Assembly (NCBI RefSeq): GCF_021917145.1
Contig: NC_061071.1
Location: forward strand, 6,322,938 to 6,386,937
DNA length: 64,000 nucleotides
Direction: 5' to 3'
Source: Hypomesus transpacificus
Lineage: Eukaryota > Chordata > Actinopteri > Osmeriformes > Osmeridae
Part shown: in pieces, positions 58,633 to 64,000 of the stretch
Layout: each line of letters opens with the position of its first letter
Position numbering within the stretch: position 1 is the stretch's first letter
Notes under the pieces: generated by a model
Databases searched by the model: none
What the model saw: the letters and a program-made list of their open reading frames with translations, nothing else
What the model was told of the DNA's origin: nothing
Program-made: the position numbers and the translations under genes

Positions 58633-59470
58633 ATGTTATTGTCTATTTGTAAAAGTTCCTTAGTGGTGTGTGCAAGAGGGCACGTAGCGAGTGTAAACTG
58701 CGCTGTAGCGACGCGCTATGCGAGTGTGTGCAGAGCAACCCCCGCGTCATGGCGTCAGAAACACACACCTGCGGATTGTTCGAGGGAGTTGTGGTGGCTT
58801 CATAAACTCAAGCACAGAATTGCCTCGGTAGTACAGTGGTCCGGCTACACATACAGTCCAAGTCATGCCCCGGAGCTTTTTCGACACCTGGCTGCACCAT
58901 GTCCACTCGAGTGTGTAACAGGACACTCAAACGGGAAAGGTCACCAAAGGACACTACCCAGCAGCGTCCCGCCCTCCGCGGGTTTCAGTTTGAGGTTTCA
59001 GCCCAGGGGCGATGAGGCTGCTCACAATCTGCTCGGAGTGCGTTTATCGCCGCTCAGCTCCGGGGTACCGCGGGGTTGTCGTGGCTTCAGTAGTGGCAAT
59101 CCCAGCCAGCCACCAGCGGAAAAAACACCAAGTAAAGACTTGAGCAACACGGATACTGACTCCCCGCAGGTGCCGGGACAGGGATTGTTCCAGTTCAAGG
59201 AACTGGTAGGAAGATTGCATGTGTTATAGGGGTGCAAAAAATATTTCTTCATACTTTAAGACTAACTTTCAGTTTCCTTGGTAATACAGACTGTAGCATC
59301 TATACCTGTGGTGTTGTGTTCCAGTACGAGAACCCCTGGACCATCCCTAACCTGCTGTGTGTGTGTCGGATTCTGCTCGCCCCGGTGCTTGGTTACCTCA
59401 TCACCGAGCAACACTTCCACCTCTCCCTCGCTCTCTTCCTACTGGCGGGAGCCACCGACCTTGTAACTAA

Positions 59471-59501
<31 letters not shown>

Positions 59502-59503
59502 AC

Positions 59504-59550
<47 letters not shown>

Positions 59551-60666
59551 AGGTGGAACACACACACACACACCCACACACCAGCTGGAACAGAGCCAAA
59601 CTGACCGGGTCATGTTACTTGTGTCCCCTCTTCAGTTGGATGGCTATATCGCCAGGACCTGGCCCAATCAGAAGTCTGCTCTGGGCAGCGCGCTCGACCC
59701 ATTGGCTGATAAGATCCTGATCAGTGTGCTCTATATCAGTCTAACCTACGCCCAGATCATACCAGGTGTGTGCAACCGTTTAGTGGCCGGTCTATTTTCC
59801 AATGTTTCAGTGTTGTTTAGATGCTGTCAGTAATCTGTTTGTGTGTCAGCTCCCCTCACTGCCCTGGTCATCTCCAGAGATATAGCTCTGATCGCTGCTG
59901 TCTTCTACGTCCGCTATAAGACCGTGCCTCCCCCGGTGAGCCTCTGACCCAACACACACACACACTTCCCTTCTCCCATTCAATGAAGTGCTCGAGATGG
60001 GTCAGTGACAGACAGATCACAAACTGGTACTACACGCCTTGTTGGATTGTTAGAGATGTATCTCGCTCTGAATCTGCGTATATGTCTGTTGTGCTCTCTC
60101 TTCTCTCTCTCTCTTCTCTCTCTCTCTCCCAGGTGACACTCAGTCGGTTCTTTAACCCATGTTACACCACAGCTCAGCTCAAACCCACTTTAATCAGCAA
60201 GGTATGACGCACACATACTTTCCCATAAGCAACTGGCTTCTATCCTGGAGGGAAAAACGAATTGCTGATACGATCTTGCACAGCACTGTTGAAAACCTGA
60301 GTGTTTGTGTGCATGTGTGTGTGTTCCCAGGTCAACACAGCGATCCAGCTGTTGCTGGGTGCAGCATCCTTGGCTGCCCCTGTGTTCCACTACACTGACA
60401 GCTTTTATCTGCAGTCCCTATGGTGAGTACCACAGTCTGGACCCTAGACACGCATCCTGGTAGCACAACCCTGATTGTAGACACAGTCCCTAATGCCACC
60501 TTTGTAACCTTAGACATGACCCTGTGGTTATTTTGTCACCGTGTTTATAGGTTTTGTTTATCTGCGTTGCAGGTACATCACCGCTGTAACCACGGCAGCA
60601 TCAGGATACAGCTACTACCATTATGGCAAGAAGACTGTTGAGGTGCTCAACAACACTAACAAGTAA
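58633..60666 (+). CDS. crls1: cardiolipin synthase 1
   Basis: Seven exons (58633-59205, 59325-59462, 59636-59765, 59850-59935, 60133-60201, 60331-60422, 60573-60666) encode 393 residues from the first ATG. The enzyme condenses phosphatidylglycerol and CDP-diacylglycerol into cardiolipin in the mitochondrial inner membrane. Exon 1 gives a long basic, serine-rich N-terminus consistent with a mitochondrial presequence, about 75 residues longer than in human. The catalytic domain starts [11 protein letters not shown]. The CDP-alcohol phosphotransferase motif D-x2-D-G-x2-A-R-x8-G-x3-D-x3-D is complete across the exon 2/3 join, and several membrane segments follow. [20 protein letters not shown] and [12 protein letters not shown] match the family. 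ATTAAA is at 60956. It follows mcm8, as in human. Confidence 0.93.
59478..59550. repeat. (CA)n microsatellite in crls1 intron 2
   Basis: About 35 CA units with one interruption (CCTACACA) begin 16 bases after the exon 2 donor. Confidence 0.92.
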
Positions 60667-60955
60667 CCATGGCAACACGGGCTGTCCATGCGGCAAAGCC
60701 TGACTATTGGAGCTTTGCACACGCGCACGCACACGCACGCATCTGTGTTTTTAAAGACTCAATACGGACCCTACGGACTGACCACTTGGACAAACTGTGT
60801 GATTGTTGGGTGAGGATGAGCAAAGTGTGTGTATGTGTGGTAGATGGATTTAGGTCCAAAACTGTTTTTTTTTTTTTTTTTACCTGAGTTGCCATGGTAA
60901 CCATCTTATTGTCACATGATTGACAGTTTTGTACATGAGAATCAATTAATGATTG

Positions 60956-60961
60956 ATTAAA
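60956..60961 (+). terminator. crls1 polyadenylation signal
   Basis: ATTAAA lies 290 bases after the crls1 stop codon. Confidence 0.5.
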
Positions 60962-61981
60962 CCCAAGAGTCTGTATTTCCTGTCTGGATGTTGATGTCAT
61001 GGGGTGGGAGGAGGGGGTAGGAGGTTGATACACACACACACACATACACACAAACACACATACCCCATAATCTTGTAAGGAGACGGTCACAAGATCATCT
61101 AAGTATGTGGGGAAGATGCTGAAGAAAAACTGAGTGGGAAGCTATGGCAACCAGCTCTGCAGGTCAACGTTGCTGTCTGGCAGAATACCTAACAGCATGG
61201 AGCCAGGAAGAGACTCCCACCAATCACAGCCCTCCTCCACGGAAGGCTGGGACATGTGACCATGTCCATGGGGTGTACATGAACATATGAAAAATCATCC
61301 AGGGATGAATATCCTTCATTTTTATTTGGTCATTTTGTTGTGAGTTTGGGTGGTCACATCCTGGAGGAGAACTGAGCTCTTCTGACCATGGAGCGAGACA
61401 CCTCCCCAACAGAACGGCACCCTGCAGCCAGACAGGTAGTGAAGCAGATAAACAGGTCGTTAGGCAGATAGACAGGTAGTTAGGCTGACGTAGTAAGACA
61501 GGATCAGAAAGTTTCCATCGCCTTGAAAGTTTGCACAGACAAGGAATTTACTTTGGCAGACAGGAAGGAATTTACTTAGACAGAAAGGTAGATAGGCAGA
61601 TAGACAGGTAGTTAGGCTGACATGTAGTAAGAAAGACAGACAGACAAGTAGTAAGGCAGACAGACAGGTAGTTAGGCTGACATGTTGTAAGACAGACAGA
61701 CAGGTAGTAAGGCAGACAGACAGGTAGTTAGGCTGACATGTTGTCAGACAGACAGACAGGTAGTAAGGCAGACAGACAGGTAGTTAGGCAGACAGACTGG
61801 TACATAGGAACAGACAGATACACTGTAAAGGTAGGCCGACAGTTTTTAGCAAGAGTGCATGATTGACAGGTGACCAAAGGAAGCATTCTGATTCTAGCCC
61901 TAACTCCAAGCCCCAACCGCCTAGCTCTAACCACAAGTTCCGCCCCAGCCTCAGCGCCGAGCAGGTATTTTTAGCCTCCTG
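60962..61981. other. crls1-hao1 intergenic region
   Basis: About 1 kb between convergent genes. The section 61430-61830 is a minisatellite of about 48-base units with the theme GACAGACAGGTAGTTAGGCT. No coding exon was recognised. Confidence 0.6.
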
Positions 61982-64000
61982 TCAATCACTGTCATTGCTC
62001 ATCCCTCGCAGTCTGTGAGCACTGACGCTGGAGGAGAAGATCTGGGAGGGCATAAACTCCCCCTGCTGAACGCACCTGCAAGCTGCACCTGCAAACCATG
62101 CACTCCCCCTGTCCCTGTGATTGGTCAAGGTTACCTGCCAGGGCCATGGCCAGGTGAAGCTCGTCTCTGAGAAGTTCCAGTACGTCTGTGACTCCCTGTT
62201 CTCCCTGTCAACACACACACACACACACACACACACCAACGTCAGCATCATTAGTTGGCGTGGCTCTAACCAGCTGCGAACACAGCTCATCCCTGTATCT
62301 AGGCAACAACCAGACTAGCTCCCGGAACACCAAGAGGACTGATCCAGTTCTAATACAACACGCACACTTTTACAAACACACATAATATCAACTACACACA
62401 CACACATACACACACACACACGCTCTTACTCATAATATCAACTACATTCACACACGCATACTTTTACTCGCACGCATAACATCAACCACAAACACACACA
62501 CATAATAACAACTACACACACACACACACATAATATCAACTACTCACACACACGCACACAGTCTCACTTATACACGTGATATAAACTAAACACACACTCA
62601 CATACACATCAATACTCAATATTGATTTGTATGTGTGTGCATCTCAACACACACACACACACAACAATCCCACCTGGCAGGCGAGCCCCCAGAGAACGGC
62701 TCTGCCCAGGAACACGGCGGTTGCCCCGAGTGCCAGAGCCTTCAGTACGTCTGTCCCCCTGCGCACCCCTCCATCCAGGTACACCTCACATCTGCCTGCT
62801 ACTGCTGCCACCACCTCCTCCAGCACATCCAGCTACACACACACACACACACACACGCACACAAACGAACAGAACAGCCTGTTTAGTACACAGCCCACCT
62901 GTCCTGCTACTGTTATAGACAGTACACACGTACACACTCACAAACACACACACACACTCACCGTGGCAGGAACACCATCTAGCTGTCTGGCTCCATGGTT
63001 GGACACCAGGATTCCATCCACCCCAAACTGAACAGCCTGCAGTGCATCCTCAGCTGTAGACAGAGTGCTTAGACAGACGCGTGTGTGTGTGTGTCTACAT
63101 AAGAGCTCGGCCCGATGTGTACATGTGTCTACGTGCGTGTGTGTGTGAGTGTAAGTGCGTCTCACCACTCAGGACGCCCTTGACGACCACGGGGAGGTGT
63201 GTGTGAGCCTTGAGCCAGGCGATGTGTTCCCAGCAGAGGGTGGGGTCTATGGCCTGGCTGACGTACACAGCCAGCCCACTGTCCTCCCCGTAGCCCTCCT
63301 CGCTGGAGAACGCCAGCTCCGCCGACGCAAAGTTAGACATCCTGCAAACGCATGCACGTAGACACACAAGACCGTTTTTTCTTTGAATCCACCCGCCCAC
63401 CTTTTTGGGGGGAGGAACGCTCCGATCCTGCGGGGCATGTACCTGAGGTGTGAGGGAAGCTTGAAGCGGTTTCGAACGTCGTCGCGCCGCTTGCCGAGGT
63501 AGGGCGTATCCACGGTGACAAAGATGGCCTTGTAGCCGGCCTCCTCGGCGCGGCGGACCAGCGACAGGGTGAGGTCGCGGTCCTTATAGATGTACAGCTG
63601 CATCCACAGAAGGCCCTCGCCCGCCGACGACCTCACTTCCTCTATGGTGGAGGTGGCCCAACTGCTCAGCATCATCCCGGTCCCCGCCGCTCGGCATGCT
63701 GGGAAACACAAACACACCCTGCAGGGGCCTGTGCGTGCGTTTACGTATTCAACTGTGTGTGTGTTTGTGTAAGTGTGTACGTGTGCATGTGTGTGTGTTC
63801 CTACGTGGATGTGGGGGCGTAAATGTGTATGTGTGTGTGTATGCGTGTGTATGTGTGTGTTTGTGTGTGTGTACCTCTAGCAGTAGCAGTCTCCCCCTCA
63901 GGATGGGCCATCCTCTGCATTGCCGTGGCGCCCACACACACGGGCATGCTGATTGGCTGACCCAGGACACTGGCAGACAGGTCCATCCTGGAAACATCCC
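61982..64000 (-). CDS. hao1: hydroxyacid (glycolate) oxidase 1, partial
   Basis: Seven exons are visible: 64000-63875 (continuing past the window edge), 63698-63443, 63341-63166, 63053-62962, 62832-62674, 62204-62135 and a terminal exon 62082-61982. The enzyme is a peroxisomal FMN-dependent (S)-2-hydroxy acid oxidase that converts glycolate to glyoxylate and H2O2. Blocks are [66 protein letters not shown], the active-site [10 protein letters not shown] (catalytic His), and [20 protein letters not shown]. The MMLSSWATS stretch favours HAO1 over HAO2. The terminal exon is uncertain. Two acceptors (62082 or 62088) keep the frame, and the predicted end GMSNDSD lacks the usual peroxisomal tripeptide. 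Confidence 0.88.

Overview
The window is nuclear DNA from a ray-finned fish, almost certainly a teleost. It holds multi-exon vertebrate genes with short introns, very dense CA/GT and GA/CT microsatellites, and fish-type repeats (a tRNA-derived SINE family, LINE tails, Tc1-like, hAT and P-type DNA transposons). There are no bacterial or CRISPR features. Gene models were built by eye from splice sites, phase and remembered family sequences. Nearly every model closes in frame, but no alignment was run.

Layout, left to right. 0.1-7.0 kb: the first two coding exons of itsn1 (-) head-to-head with complete cryzl1 (+). 7.4-12.8 kb: setd4 (-) head-to-head with cbr1 (+). All four are human 21q22 genes. 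13.4-14.4 kb: a one-exon gja5-like connexin (-) with an apparent frameshift at a poly-C run. 17.9-27.2 kb: an fstl1-type gene (+) and gsk3b (+), linked on human 3q13. 27.8-34.7 kb: a divergent Runt-domain gene (-) physically interlocked with supt3h (+). 35.0-40.5 kb: cdc5l (-), a RUNX2/SUPT3H neighbour on human 6p21. 41.3-47.5 kb: a tandem partial duplication carrying the 5' end of cdc5l and the last exon of a tribbles-like pseudokinase gene, then a decayed P-type transposon with a SINE inside it, then the complete tribbles-like gene (-). 48.9-51.8 kb: napb (-), divergent from mcm8 (+, 52.6-58.1 kb). 58.6-60.7 kb: crls1 (+). 62.0-64.0 kb: hao1 (-), cut by the window edge.

The genes do not form one pathway. 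They cover endocytic scaffolding (itsn1), SNARE recycling (napb), carbonyl reduction (cbr1, cryzl1), chromatin and transcription (setd4, supt3h, runt), splicing (cdc5l), signalling kinases and pseudokinases (gsk3b, tribbles-like), DNA repair (mcm8), cardiolipin synthesis (crls1) and peroxisomal glycolate oxidation (hao1). Order and orientation are conserved in several head-to-head pairs that probably share promoters.

The standout is the compact runt gene. Its first exon lies in supt3h intron 1, and supt3h's first coding exon lies in runt intron 1. It is flanked on one side by RUNX2-type neighbours (supt3h, cdc5l) and on the other, further away, by RUNX1-type neighbours (cbr1, setd4). This matches the enigmatic fourth vertebrate RUNX gene reported from fugu. 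Also notable are the cdc5l/tribbles partial tandem duplication with patchy sequence identity, two GC-AG introns, and a minisatellite built from a supt3h splice donor.
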